Shown here: in pieces, positions 9,901-23,600 of the stretch
Layout: every line of letters starts with the position of its first letter
Numbering within the stretch: the first letter of the stretch is position 1
Assembly: GCA_023374025.1 (NCBI GenBank)
Contig: SIJG01000052.1
Location: 147,394-211,393, forward strand
From: Heterodera schachtii
Taxonomy: Eukaryota; Nematoda; Chromadorea; Rhabditida; Heteroderidae
DNA length: 64,000 bases
Direction of reading: 5' to 3'
Position numbers and translations under genes: made by a program
Notes under the pieces: model-generated
Database searches by the model: none
What the model was told of the DNA's origin: nothing
What the model saw: only the letters and a program-made list of their open reading frames with translations

Positions 9901-12378
9901 ACTTTAGAAAACATTTAAGTATTTTATTTTGAGTTATTTAATGATATGTAAATCACATTTGTAGTAATATTTAAAGCTATGGTGAAATTTAAACCAAGAA
10001 AAATAAATTATTACTTTTTCATTTCATAACTTGATATCTTCAAACAGAAGCCACTAGTGGTTTCGGAAATCATTACATATTGAGTTCCTAATTATAGAAC
10101 CCATTCAATCTTTTTTATTCCTGCAAATGCTATTAACTTGTTTTATTGTATCAAAAATTTATTAAATTTTCTCTAAATATTAATGCCTTTATTTAAAGTC
10201 ACCACATAAATTTAAAGTTTTTCGATAATTATTATTTCTTTAATAAAATTGATTATCATTTGTAGTTTATTTTAGATTTTTTGAAGTTTTTATTACTTCG
10301 TTGGTCATTATAAACATAAGAAATTTTAAACATTTTTATGCCATTCTTGTATTAGAAAGACGTAACAAAATCAAATTGTAAGCTTGATTGACTAATATTA
10401 ATTTATCATCAAATCTACTATAAAAAAATTAGATAAACTTTTTTAGTGTCTTTATTAAATATTCATAATTTTTTATGAATAAATTACTCAATTAATGTTT
10501 ATTTTTTTTAAATTAAAATATTTAAGTAAATTCTCTTAGATATTAATTTGTAGTATTTACGGCGGTTTCTTATTTTATTTTACGAGTCATTAATTTTGAT
10601 TTCATTTATTCATACAAATGAAAAGCTTTCCAAATTAGTATTTTAAAACTAAATTCCACTTACGATCGACAAAATGAACTTTGCTGTATTTTCTTTTATT
10701 GCATGATTGGTTCGAAATGGCTAATATCATTCCTTCATTTTTAAGAATGAAATTTTTATTATAATCTCTTCGTGCATCTGTTTTTTATATTCCTTAAAAA
10801 TACTTTTTTTATTTTTATATTTTCATTGGTTGTATTAAAATTTATATTATTAATTATGTTCGTCAAAGTATTTTGTTAATAATTTTCCATTGTTCAAATT
10901 TCTATCGACTTCGAGTTGGCTCGTCCATCAACTGTGCGCTTCTTCTTTGGTATGTTTTTTTTTTCAAATTTATCCTTTGATGCTGCAATTATTTTTAAAT
11001 TAACCCCAAAAATAATAATTTTTTGCCTCATTTTTAAATGCAATATTGAAGTTATTGTTTTTCAAAAAATTATGTTTACTATTTGTTGTGTGACTTTTTT
11101 GTATGATTTTCAACCTTAAATTATTTGATTATCAAATATGTTTTTAAATAGATATGAAATTTATTTATTTATACTTTTATTTGTCACAAATTATACTTTA
11201 ATACTCGAATTAATCTTTTTGACTAGTCAAATAATAATAAAATTTAATATATGTTCATAATACGAATACGTTTTGTTATATTTATGCTTCTTCTCTTCAT
11301 TTTATTTTTTAAAGTTATGTTAACAATGCTTTTTATTACAACATTTAAACTAATTCAGAAATTTAACAACGCTTTATAAAGTTAAAATTCGGCGAATTAC
11401 TCAAAAAATTCTAATTCATTTTTAAAAGCAGTTTTGTTATTTAATCATTATTTTTTATTAGAAGAAATTATATTTGTTATCATTTTTAGTCTATTATATT
11501 TATGTGTTGCAAATCAAATTTTTTAGCTTCGTATTTCTTGTACACTAACGGGTGAAACTCTTTTCTTGCCTTAAGCATCTAATTTTATTTTTGTTTAAAA
11601 AAACTAGTATTTTTATTTGGCTACATTAATAAATATTTAATTATATTTCTTTTATGCTATTTATTTCATTTTATTTTTAATTTAAATTTTTTCATAATTA
11701 TTTTTGTTTGTAAAAATAAATGAATCGCCCTGTTGTTAACGTAATGATTCAGCCAGCTTCTTTACTATATATTTTTTTATTTAATGTGGCTTTATTAATT
11801 CTTTACTTCTTTTAGTTTCTCTTTCGAGAATTTTTTTAATTATTATGCTGCCTGATTATCTTGATTTATTTTATTTTTAAGGATAGAAATTTTCAAATAT
11901 TTTTTATGATAATTTGATTTGCTTACTTTATTCTAAAATACAATACCATTTATTTTTTAGTATTTCCAATGGTTTACTTTTTTTTTACCTATTTCACTGA
12001 AAGCTCTTTTGATTTTCAAATTATCCTGGCTCTTTCCCACAATCAGGTTTGCATGTTCTTCAGTAGTTTTGTTTATTATTTATGATTCATCATTTTTTAG
12101 AAAGTTTTCAATCGGTGTTGCCGCATCTTTTTGAATTAACTCTAAAAATATTTTTAAAATGTTGTTTTTTTTAAATGCACATTTAGTTGATTCAATTTTT
12201 AATAAATATTTTTGCTATTCTTGAGTTATGTGACTCTTGCTTTATATATTGTTATGGCTTTTGCTCTACAAAATTAATTTATTTTAATAAAGCAAAAAGA
12301 CACACAGAACTGAATTGACGAAAACTTTCAGTGTTTAAGCACCTAAAAATTCTGTCTAAATAATTAAGATTATTTGAT
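6993..12378. other. T-rich desert
   Basis: No gene or element recognised. A few short islands with more G+C occur (for example near 7720-7790, 9130-9180 and 10900-10945). Confidence 0.6.
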
Positions 12379-12577
12379 ATATTTTCAACATACAATTATT
12401 TTAAAATTATTTTTTCACTAAAAAATTTTTAATCAATTATTTTATTTTTTATATTAACACAATATTATGATTTAAGCCTATTTCTATATTTTCAACATAC
12501 AATTATTTTAAAATTATTCTTTCACTAAAAAATTTTTAATCAATTATTTTATTTTTTATATTAAAACAATATTATTA
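12379..12577 (+). repeat. tandem duplication, unit about 107 bp
   Basis: A segment beginning ATATTTTCAACATAC occurs at 12379 and again at 12486 with only a few differences. Confidence 0.8.
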
Positions 12578-13086
12578 TTACAAAAAAAGTCATTTAAATT
12601 TTTTACTTTAATTTGTTTTTATTTATGATGCAATGTTTTGAAAGAATTAAATTTTTATTATGTTTATTTAGTTATGACAAAAAAAAAGGTAAATTTAAAT
12701 TGTTTAATTTTAATACCTGTCTTGTCTACAGAAAGTTATAAACTTTTCTTTCTTGATGAGCATCCTTTTTTTTCATGAATCATCCTTTTTCTCGGTTGAG
12801 CTTCAGCTAGTTTGTAGTATTTTCATTCAGTTTTTTCTTCGATTAAATTTTAATGATAATCCTAACAAATTACTTATTTTCTGAATTATTAATTTTATTA
12901 TTTGTTAGGCTCTTGTTAATTTTTCGTTATAAATTTAATTAAAATTAAATATAATGTTTTAGCTAGTTGAAAAATATTTATTTATAAAAATTATCGTAAC
13001 CCATTTGGTTTTTTAAAAGGTTTTATTTCTTTACTTTTATGTGTTCTATTCATATTTCTGCTTTTAATTTTTTCTAATTAAGAATT

Positions 13087-13140
13087 TAGGGATGTCGAGA
13101 CTTGAATCCGGTCTCGGACCCATTTAAACCGGCCCTTTAA
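13087..13140 (+). mobile_element. word-type MITE fragment (GGTCTCGGACCC)
   Basis: It starts TAGGGATGTCGAG like other elements of this kind and contains CCGGTCTCGGACC and CCGGCCC words. Only one end is visible. Confidence 0.35.
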
Positions 13141-16100
13141 ATACATATGTTTTGAAAATTTTGGACTGATTCTAATAAGATTTAAAAATAATATTATTTA
13201 ATTTCATAAATTCTTCATTTGGTTGTTTTATATATTGCTAATTGATGTAAATTCTGGCGTTTAATTTCGATATCGAAATAAAAAGTATCATTTATATGGT
13301 TTTATTGATTTTAAATTATAGTTAGTCGTTATTTTTTTCTGTTCTTTCATACTTGGAAAGGATTGTCAATGAAGCAATCGTTTTATTATTTTTAGAATTT
13401 GATATTCTAGAATCGTTAAATTCAATAAATAAGTTATTACAAAAAATTTTATAGTTTATTTATTAATTGTTATTAACAATTTATTCTCTTTACCGATTCA
13501 TTTTTTACGTAATTAAATTATTATTTAAATTTTGTACCTTTATTAATCCTTTCTACTTATATAAATTTTCTCGGAATCCTGTCGGAGAACACGATTTCCA
13601 ATGAGCTTCATTTGTTGTAATTATTTTTTCTTTTGTATATAATACTTTGGTAATTTTTATATATCAAATATTTACTTTCTTAAGTGAGCTTTTGTTAAGC
13701 CCTTTTTTTCAAACTTTTGAATATTTATAAATAAATAGCACTAAAATTTATTTTATCGTTTAGATGGTAATTAGTGAAGGGATGAAGGACTTGTATAATA
13801 ATTTTTATTTTTTTTAATAATTGTCAACTCGCTTTTTAAATTTTCCCAATAATTTTCACAGCATTTTAAATCCATATGGAATTTTCTATAATAATAAAAT
13901 TTTTATATAAAATAGTGAAAAACTCTTATATTATTCATTATTATCTTTTGTATTTCTTTATTTTTTCCCTTATTCCTGTTGTTTTTATTAAATTTTGGTT
14001 TTTCGTTGTAATAAATTTATTAAAATAAATATTTTTTTTCATCATTATTATCTGTTAAGTATCGGTTTTATTTTCCTTTTCCATATTCTTAATAAATTTG
14101 ATTTTTATTTGTTGTAATAATTTTATTTTAATGAATAAATTTTTTATGATTTGCGTTTGGTTTTCTCAATTAGATATTTATTTCTCAGTTTGATTTTAAA
14201 ATTTAATGATGGTAAATTATAATTTATTTCTCTAAATGTAATTTATCTTTTTTATATTTTCTTCGACGTAAATGGATTTTCTTAAATATATTGATAGGAA
14301 TAATTTTAAACCAATTGGTATTTTAGTAAATCATTTTTAATTTGCATTTGTATTTTTTAGGTTGCGTTGAAACCATGTATTTTAATTTTTATTCTTCTTG
14401 GTCCGATTCGGCGCGGCGGCGCCGTGAAAAATGGTAGATTGGATTAACATATTAAAATCATGAAATTATGCTTCATTTTGGAATAAAAATAATGATTAAT
14501 TTATCAGCAAATTGGTTTTTTAAATATAATTTTTATTGGGAATCATAAAATATTAATTTTTTTTATTACTTTTCTAGATAATTTTTGAACATAACGAATT
14601 TTTGTTTTTATCAATTAAAAATCATTTTAAATTGTATAGTTAAATTATGTCATTCATTCTTGGTACGTCCGATATCTCACATTGTGTTTTGGTGTTCTTT
14701 AAAATTCATGCTCAGAAACCAAGAATTTAATAAAATTGTCTTTCCGGTATTGAAATTTTTGAATGTGGCCACTTCAACAGTCGTTTATTTTCTATATTCA
14801 CTTTGCCTTTAAAATGCAGCATCATCATTTTCTTTCATATTACTTTTTAATTACGATTGTATATTGATCAATTAATTTCTGACATATATTTTAATTTTAG
14901 CAAAAAATCATTTAATATTTTTACAGTTAAAATGTTATTTTTTTTATAGAATTTACGTAAAAAGCAAAGGTCATTTAATTTAAGAATTATTTCAATTCAA
15001 CAACGTAAATTCCAGCGATTTCATTAATGGATTTTTCTCGAGAAGTGATGGTTTTTTTCAAATGTATCTTCGTTCCGAAAAGTTGTGATTATTTACAAGG
15101 TTTTCGTTTTGTTCCATTGCGTATCAAAGATAAATATATTTTTTATTTTTTAGGATTAAAATTTTTATATGTTTATTTAGTAAAGACAAAAGCATACTTA
15201 AAATTTGTTATTTATTTATTTCTTTTCTCGGGACTCGTTCAAACGCTGCTGTTCACCAATGGCATCGCAATTTTGAAGGAATATTATTTTAATTTAATTT
15301 TTAAATTTTTCATTATTTGTATATTATTTTCTAAATTTTGCTCAATATTTTGCCACCTTCTAGTGTTTTTCTCATGCCCATGAACAATGTTAGACAAAAT
15401 CGCATTTTCACTTTTCGATAAATAAAAATTCTTTTAAATGATTATTTCGCAGTATCTGATATTCTTTCTTTGTTTTTCCAATTTCAAAATAATCTATTAA
15501 ATAATATATATGAAATTTATTTAAATTTTTAATAATATTTGTTATTGATTAACGCAAAATTTAATTACATTAGTTTTCATATATTTTTGCTTTCGTCTCT
15601 GATTCATTTTGGGAAAATTTTTCCTATTTTTGTTGTATTTTTAAATATTGTCTAATAAGCGAAATTTCGTCCATAAATAGAAAATTTGAATATTCATATT
15701 TATTCATTCATCGTATGCTTAATTGGAAGACAAGTCATAAGGCGAAAGCCCAATTTTTTATTTTTTATTTGTTACATTTTCAGAGTAATTTTTATTGCTT
15801 TTGTTTTGCTTAAATTTTGTTATTTCTTAGAATATCTGAATATTCTTTCTTTATGTTTTTTCTTATTTTATATTTATAATGAGTTTGTTGACGACAATTA
15901 AATTTTGGAAAGTTCTTGAATTTGTGTTTTAATGATTTATTATACACATTTTCCCAAATTTTACAGTTATTTTTCATTCTTTTTATTAAATTATTAATTT
16001 ATTGGAATAAATTTATATTTTTAAACTTATTTTAGTATTGCATTTATGTGCATTTGATGTTTGGTTTTCATACAGATTTGTTAATTAATCTTTTCATCAT

Positions 16101-16895
16101 TTAAGACATGGCATCATTTTAAACATGAAAAAATACTCATTAATTTTATATTAATCCTTTATATTTTATTGGCTTATCTGCAGAATTTATAAATTTTGTT
16201 TTCTTGTTGAGGCTCCTTTGGTTCCATTTTCCGCGTTGAGCTTCCATTTATTTAGAACTCACATTTAATTAATTTATTGCACTTAGTAAGAAATTTATCA
16301 ACATTCATAAAATTAAATTCTTGTTTATTTAAATAAAATGTTTGAATAGCTTGTGAAAAGATATTTTATTTATAGATATTTTATTAAGATTAATGTTTTT
16401 TTCAAAATCCAGTTGGTAGCTTTCTGGACAATACCCAAATGTGCTTTTCTTTTTTTAATCTCATGTATTTGTAAATTTTATGATCATTCGATTAAGGCAT
16501 TTAAGTTTATTCACTTTAGTAATTTTCAGATTATTCATCGGAAAAGTTTTTTAATGATTTTTATTAAAATTAATTATCTTTTCCTTCATTATTCTTACAA
16601 GACAATATTTAATTATTTTACTATTATTTTTTGTTTTGATCAATGCTGTTTTTATACGAAATTATTATAAAAAAAATAAATTTAAAAATTAAATGCAGAA
16701 AATTAAATATCCGTTTTAAATAATCCACTTTCACTTGATCCATTGGCATTTTTTTTCTTGGAGGTTTAATACTTTATTTTTTTTAAGATAAAACATAAAA
16801 TTGTTTGTATATTATTCATTTTTGAATATTTTTTAAATTTAAATGATGACAGTTCCCGCTAATTTATCAAAACTGATTTATTAATTAAAATTTAA
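13141..16895. other. T-rich desert with short GC-richer islands
   Basis: No recognised gene. Islands near 13560-13611, 15026-15120 and 16146-16247 carry minus-strand ATG-initiated frames of 22, 19 and 33 codons. The longer plus-strand frames (up to 118 codons at 15027) are F/I/L/Y-rich and look like translated T-rich DNA. Confidence 0.5.
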
Positions 16896-17386
16896 AAACA
16901 AGGAATATCAGTACCTTAATCCTAGCATATAAAAGCTATATCAGACCTCACCTCGAATACGCAAGCAAAGTTTGTAATATCTCCTCAAAAGAACAGAGTA
17001 AAAGAATAGAAAAGGTTCAAAAATATTTCACAAGAATCGTATACAAAAAATGTGGCCTCAAGGCGGCACCATATGAAAAAAGACTTGAGATTTGCAAATT
17101 GGAGAAATTAAGTACTCGAAGGTCGCTCACTGATACGAATATGACTTTCAAAATAGTTAGAGGCTTAACTCATTTGGACCCAAAAAAATATTTCGAATTT
17201 TCTTCAAGATCGCAACGAAAAACATTTAGGATTCAAAATAAAAGGTTCAGTAATAAATCTCGGAATAACTTTTTTATTCGTACAATTAATCCGTGGAATT
17301 GCTTACACAAAACAGCAATGGAAATCGGAACTTTAACTAAATTTAAAAATTTCGTAAAAGAATTTTATTTAGAAAATAAGTCCTGA
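16896..17386 (+). pseudogene. C-terminal end of a non-LTR retrotransposon reverse transcriptase
   Basis: One plus-strand frame is open from 16896 to the stop at 17384-17386. Its start reads LAYKSYIRPHLEYASKVC, the conserved region just after the fingers-palm-thumb core in Jockey/CR1/I-type ORF2 proteins. It is followed by IEKVQKYFTRIVYKKCGL and a C-terminal tail containing RFSNKSRNNFFIRTINPWN. The endonuclease domain and catalytic RT motifs are absent, so this is a 5'-truncated copy. The frame is intact to the natural stop, which suggests moderate age. The 95-codon ATG frame at 17099 is the in-frame end of the same protein. Confidence 0.85.
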
Positions 17387-17548
17387 GTGGTAATTCATCC
17401 CTTTTTTATTTTATTTTATTCTATGTATTATTACTGTATTGACCATATCATATTTTTCTAATTGTATTCATTACTTTGTTTTCCGCTATAAGTGCAACTA
17501 TGTTGCCTTGCGGTTTGCTCAAATAAATATTTAAAATATTTAAAAAAT
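16896..17548 (+). mobile_element. 5'-truncated LINE (Jockey/CR1/I-like)
   Basis: Covers the ORF2 tail plus a 3' untranslated region ending in AAATAAATATTTAAAATATTTAAAAA at 17520-17548, typical of an A/T-rich LINE tail. Target duplication not resolved because both flanks are low-complexity. Confidence 0.75.
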
Positions 17549-18324
17549 AAACTATTAGATTTAATTGATTTAGTGACCAACTAAAGATGATTTTTTCTTT
17601 AGATATTGTAATTTTAAAATTTTACTATTAATCTAGTTTTATTTAAATTAATATTTTTATTAACTTCTGTATATCAATTATATAAATTTTTTTGAATGTT
17701 ATTTTTTTGTAATTTTATTGCACTCAATATTCATTCTAAAATTTTTGTTTATATATAAGTTTTTATTTTTCTTTATTTTAATAGTTTAAAATTTTTAAAT
17801 TTTAAATAAAGAATTATATCTAGAATTAAATTGGAATAAAAAAATATTCACTAAATTTAATGTTATTCTTCTTTATTTTATTTATTATACTATAAGCTTG
17901 AAATTCCAATACATTTTTTTCTTTTAATTTATATGATTGTAATTTTATACATTTTAAATTTTTCTGATATGCATTTAAATTATTTTCATATTTGATGTTG
18001 TTATGTTTTTTGTTCACTTGTATTATTTCTGTTTGGCTGATTAAGTATTGAATCATGTTACTCTTATCAAATATTTAATAAAGCTTTACAAATTAAATAT
18101 TTATATTATTTCTCTTTGTTGCAAATTTTCTAAGTTGTTGAATATGAGATTTTGGTGGGTTTTCTAGATTTTCTTATTCCTTAGTGCATTACGAAATTCA
18201 TATTTTGCGCAAAAACGTTAAAATTGATTGACAGATGAACTCGAACTTAATCGTTCAAGGTATTAAAATCCAAAACATTTTCACGTGGCAAAAACCTTCC
18301 GTTTCCCCAACAAGAACTGTCCTT

Positions 18325-18535
18325 TGTTTGTGAGATTTTCCAGACCGGGTCATGGTTCTCATTTTCTACAACCTTTTTTAAAATTTGAATAATATAATTT
18401 TAACTTTCGTTTAAAAAAATTTAATTGAATAAAAATATTTAATTTACATATTTTATTTTAAAATTATCACTTGTATTAAATTTTTTTTAAATTTTGCTAA
18501 ATATTTTTGAGTTTTTGCTGGTATTTGTTTTCAAA
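18325..18535 (+). repeat. dispersed direct repeat, copy A
   Basis: Starts GATTTTCCAGACCGGGTCATGG and continues through TTTATTTTAAAATTATCACTTG and GCTAAATATTTTTG. The same order of blocks recurs at 19826-20085. Confidence 0.65.
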
Positions 18536-19825
18536 CTTACTTATGCTGAATGAGTTTCTTAGGTTTTATCATATTTAGCAATTAATTTTACTCTTGATGT
18601 TGGATTTGGATGTGGATACATTAGTGCCAAGCACTTTTAAATTTGTTTTTAATTGTAAAGCTATTAATAACAATAAATAACATTAACGATTTTTATTAAA
18701 AATTTATTTTACAAATGTTATCATTTAAAATAAATTAGTTCGTTTTATTTTTATTTTTAAAATGCGCTTTTATTTATCTTCAATAAACAAATAAAATTCA
18801 CAATATATTTTTGTAACAATTTATTTAACTGATGATTATTGTTTTTTTTATAATTTTTATTTTTATAAATGCAAATTCACCCATAAGAAATCCTTGAAAG
18901 TTTTTTCAAAAGTTAGAAAAACTGATTTCATCAATATACATGTTCCGATCATTGTGGGATATATTGGTTTACACTTCCAACAGTTATAATAACAATAAAA
19001 ATTTTTATATTATTTAGGATTTTTTAATTATCGAAAATGAACAAAATTTTATTTTGAATATCCTATTAAATTACTAATTTTATCAGATTATTATGTTTTT
19101 TCTATGTTTTTTAACATTATTTCAGATTAAAAACGTAAAATAGGCTGACTAAATTTTAATTCTCTATTTCATTTTTTATTTGTATTGTTAATTTATTTTA
19201 TTTATCTCATAAATTCAAATTCCTTAATTCATTTCTATCTCAACTAAATACATATAACTGGTCTTTTTATATCTCATTATAATTACTTATAAATGTGCAT
19301 TTAGTAATTTTTTTAATGTTTTATTCATTATTTATTCAATATTTAATTCATGTAGAGTCCAAATTATTTCATTTGATGTTGCCGATAAGAACTGTCCTTC
19401 AAAATTTTCATTTTATTATTTACTATTATATATTTCTGTTTATTAGAATAATAATTTGAACACTTTTTATTGAAGTCAATATGCAATAATTAATATATTT
19501 TATTAATTTTTTTTAATTCAACATGAAGTGACAAAACTTTAATGTTGGTATAATTTTATTACACCAAAACTCATTCAAAACTTAATTTATTTATAAACCT
19601 CATATATTACTTTTTCTTGGTCACAACAATAAAATTTTCTCAATCTTATATAAGTTATTGAATGGATTTGAATTATTTTGCTCAGTTTATTTCCTTTTTT
19701 AATTTTTTAGAATACTTTTTTATTTTCAAATTTAATATTAATGGATTATTATGAAAATTTCAATATTATGTTAAGATCAATTCAAAACTTTATTCCTATT
19801 AAATATTCTCAATTTTTCTTTCAGT

Positions 19826-20085
19826 CGATGATTTGTGATGATTTTCCAGATCGAGTCATGGTTCTCAATTTCTGCAATCTTTTAAAAAAATTATAATAAT
19901 CCAATTTTAAATTTTCTGTTAAACAATAATAAAATTAGATAAAAAAAATTTAATTTACGTATTTTATTTTAAAATTATCACTTGTTTTACAAATTTTTTT
20001 AATTTTCTAAGGTTTTATTTATGAAATATATTATAACGTATTGTTTTTTATATTGCTAAATATTTTTGGGTTTTTGCTAATTGCT
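19826..20085 (+). repeat. dispersed direct repeat, copy B
   Basis: GATTTTCCAGATCGAGTCATGG matches copy A with two changes. Later blocks align with insertions of up to about 50 bp, so the copy is older than the tandem repeats in the window. Confidence 0.65.
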
Positions 20086-20169
20086 TAATATTAATGTATT
20101 TAAACTTTTTTGAACATATTTTATCAATCGGAAGAACAAAAATGAACACTTATTTGTGGGAGAGATTTA

Positions 20170-20402
20170 TTAAGAAAGATGAGCATTTCCGCCGTTTTCT
20201 GTTTCAATAACGATCGGCAGTTTTGCAAGTTTGTTCGCTTGGTACACTTGTGGCGGGAGTCGAAAGAAATTTATTTGCCAGCTTAGAAAGTTTGGGAACT
20301 GAGTTGACAATTTCCTCCAACATTCAATTGGGTTTGCGTTTGTTTCTTCGAGGCCGCACTCCAAATATTCTTGGAATTCCAATTCAAAGAATTCATTAAT
20401 AG
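20170..20402 (-). pseudogene. hAT transposase C-terminal (dimerisation) exon, frameshifted
   Basis: After a CTTTTAG acceptor (exon starts at 20402) the minus strand encodes NPIECWRKLSTQFPNFLSWQ, matching the W-W-K...FP..S pattern of the hAT dimerisation region. The conserved block then continues in a second frame (ATSVPSEQTCKTAD) and finishes in a third (KTAEMLIFLNKS, near 20190-20150). Two frameshifts in about 100 bp show it is dead. The family works as a DNA-transposon transposase; no catalytic RNase H-like core is present here. The upstream part of the 103-codon frame is intron-like. Start is set by the acceptor. Confidence 0.75.
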
Positions 20403-20512
20403 CTAAAAGAAAATTATTAAAATCAATGTAATATGAATTATATAACAATTTTTCTAATATAAAACATATGAAAAAAGCCATTCGGTTAAATTAAAAAAAA
20501 TATATCACTAAA

Positions 20513-20613
20513 TACAGGTACAGGAAAAATCCAGGTTGCCGAAAAATGGCCTGTACCTGTACCTGCATCCAGGAAAAATACAGGCCTGGATCCAAGTACA
20601 GGTCGATCTCTAG
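20513..20613. mobile_element. word-type MITE (CAGGTACAGG word)
   Basis: About 100 bp of CAGGTACAGG/CCTGTACCTG words in both orientations. The right end on the minus strand is CTAGAGATCGACC, similar to TAGAG-type ends elsewhere. It lies about 110 bp upstream of the hAT transposase exon. Confidence 0.5.
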
Positions 20614-23600
20614 TCTCAATAATATATCATTGAATCATTTTATAATATTGCAAATTTAATGTATAATTTTAAATTTTAATTTCACATTTTTTATTCAATT
20701 TATTACAATAAATATTCATCTATTTTTATTAATTGCTAACTAATTTAATCAATCGCTCTAATCTCCGTCTTGTCTTCTGATTAGGAAAATGCCAGGCCTT
20801 TTTGTCGAATATGGGTATTCCCATTTCAAATATATATATTTAATTAAAGACCGTTCCTTTTTTAATTTTTCAATAAATTAATTCATTACATTTTTACATT
20901 TTTAATAATTGTTAATGCTATATTAACGAAAATGTTATCATATCTTGATAATATTTCAAAATTAATCATGTCCTCTACTGTTATAGCTTTTTGACGATTT
21001 TTGTGATATTTTCGTCTTTCGGTACTAATATTATCATCATTTATTTATTATTATTCTATTGTTTTCTCTATTTAGTATAATTTTCCAAAAAATTTTTGCA
21101 TTTTGCAACTTGTTTCTAATATGGAAGAAATGCTTAGTGTCAGAAATTGATTATATTTATAGTAAATGAGCAAATTTTAAGTTAAAAAATAAATAAAAAG
21201 AGATGCAAGTGGGCGGTTTTTGTTTTCGTTTCAATACCGAAATTCACCTCAATCATTTATTATTGTACATTTTTCTTTTTGTCTAATGTTTATTATTATG
21301 TATTTGCAAAATTTATTAGATAATTTTTTTCATTTTATTGATAGGGAATTTATGTAATGCAATTACAGTAACAAATTATTTAAATAAAAACATATTTTTA
21401 CAATGCTTAATGTTTTCAGAAATACTTTTTTAAATTTTTATAATAACTTTTTTCAATAATATTTCAATATGGAATTTATTTTAATTATCGAATGTAAATA
21501 TAAAATTAAATTTTATTTGGTTACCTTCATATTAAAGAAAGAGCTAGTCAAATAAATATTCAACTAATTTCACTTTTATTATTTAACTTCAAATGTTTAT
21601 CATTTTTAATTAAATTTTAATGAGCGAACATGTTTATATTAACATATTTTTTGCGAATAGAAATTTTTTTATTAAATATTAATTATTTCTACGTTATTTT
21701 GCTTTTAATATTTAATAAATAAACTCTCTGATTGATACGTTTTTTTCGAATTCCTGTATTTATTTTTGTAAAGTTTAAGTATTTTTAATTTTTTTCAATT
21801 TTGCAGCATTTAGCTATTGATCACAAAAAGAATAATCACTCCCGATTATTCCCCAATTTAAAGGGGGACGTCAAATTATAATAAGCATGAAAGCTTAAAT
21901 GTATTCTTGTAGCTTTTGTTTAATTTATTATTTTTTTATTTAAAATAAAAGAATTGTCTTGTTATTTCCAATTTATTTATTTGATTTTTTTTTCAATCTG
22001 AATGACTGTTTTTTTTTCTCATTCAATATAAATAAAAATATATCAAATTAACTTTTCAATAATTTGCGATTATTAAATTTTTTTTTTAAATAAATCGTGA
22101 TTAATCAGCAAAAGAATGGAATTTAAGAAGGTAAATAATTGTGTTTCTTTCTTTAATATTTTATTTTAATAAATTGTAATTTGTAAAAATTGCTTAAAAT
22201 GTTTTTTGGTTTTTAAGTTATTTTAAATTAACCCATTCCAGAAATACATTTAAATATGTATTTTTGGAATTTTATTTATAATATTTTTATAAATAAATTT
22301 ATTTATAATAATATTCAGTAAATTTTTTTTAATATCTCTTACCTTTGTGTTCAATTCGTATGGTATTAGGTATAATTATTTGAAAAATCTTTTGTAATAA
22401 AACTTTTTTTTAATACTTGTTTTTTAATTTTTTGATTCATTTTAAAATTTTAATCTTTTGTAAGTTTAAATCCATATTCTATATAATTATTGCAAACAAA
22501 GAAAATATTATTTTCAAAGTCAATCAAATCAGATTTAAATTCCACGAATTATAGAAATTGGCATCTTTTTCATAAAATTAACGCTTGAAAAACCAAAATT
22601 GTTGTTTATTTATTTGATATTCTAATTTATTAGGGTCATATTTTCATAATAATATTTTATTTATTAATGTATTTTTTACTGATCCCTATACAAATATTAA
22701 TTGAATATTGTTTGAATCTTCGGTAAATGGGCGAAGTTATCAGGCATTTATTATCAATAAAAATTTTTTAATTAGATGGTTTTTTGAATAATGTACAAGC
22801 AAATTTTTTGAATTGTTTTTCGTTTCTCAGTTTTATCAGCCATTTTTTCCTGAATAACAAAAATATTAATTAAATGGAATTGTGATGCATAATGTATATA
22901 AAAATATGGTTTATTATTTGTATTTGCGGGAGTTTTGATAATTGTCGGACGCGGTCAGCTCGGTTCAAAAAACCAGTTCAATCATGCAGTCCAGGCTGGT
23001 ATTTAATAAAAATAAAATCACATATTACCTATTTTTTTTGTTATAATTTGGCTTTTTTTATTTAATATTAAACTTTTGGACCAAACTGTTAGATTTTGTT
23101 TCTTTTCGGTCGCATTTTTGTTATAAAATTCTAAATAATAAAAAAAGAATTATATTATTGTTTATGTTAAATTGCTTTATGATTCATTCTTTATTTATCT
23201 TTTTTCTTAATTTTTATTTTTCTTTCCATAAAACCATCTGTATTTCCCAACGGTAGCCAGTTTCGTTTGAAAATATAGAATAATTTTTTATTCACTACTT
23301 AATCCATTATTCTTTGAAAAATGGTGCGAATTATTTAATTGTTTTTTGTTAATTAATTTAAAAGGTGTTTTCAAATTACGGCAAATAAATTGTTTATCAA
23401 AATTCGTTATAAATAATTTATTAAAATTATTTGTTTACTCTTTTATACATTTTATGCTTTTTTAATTACACTCAACATATTCAAATTAATTTTCTTTATG
23501 ACTTATTATAGAACAATTATATTCCCGCATTTACGAATCCCATATGAACCATGAACCTTTCAAGGCGCATTCTTCACCGTAAAAATGCTTAATTTTTAAG

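Larger units (their letters stand above)
17549..20169. other. T-rich desert with a dispersed duplication
   Basis: No gene recognised. Contains the two related segments listed separately at 18325 and 19826. Confidence 0.5.

Noticed and set aside
15027..15383. 118-codon plus-strand frame
   Set aside because: Start region is reasonable but the rest is F/I/L/Y/K-rich, as expected from translated T-rich DNA. No domain or membrane-protein signature recognised.
22930..23000. Possible tRNA
   Set aside because: GC-richer patch lacks A and B boxes at correct spacing and does not fold as a tRNA.
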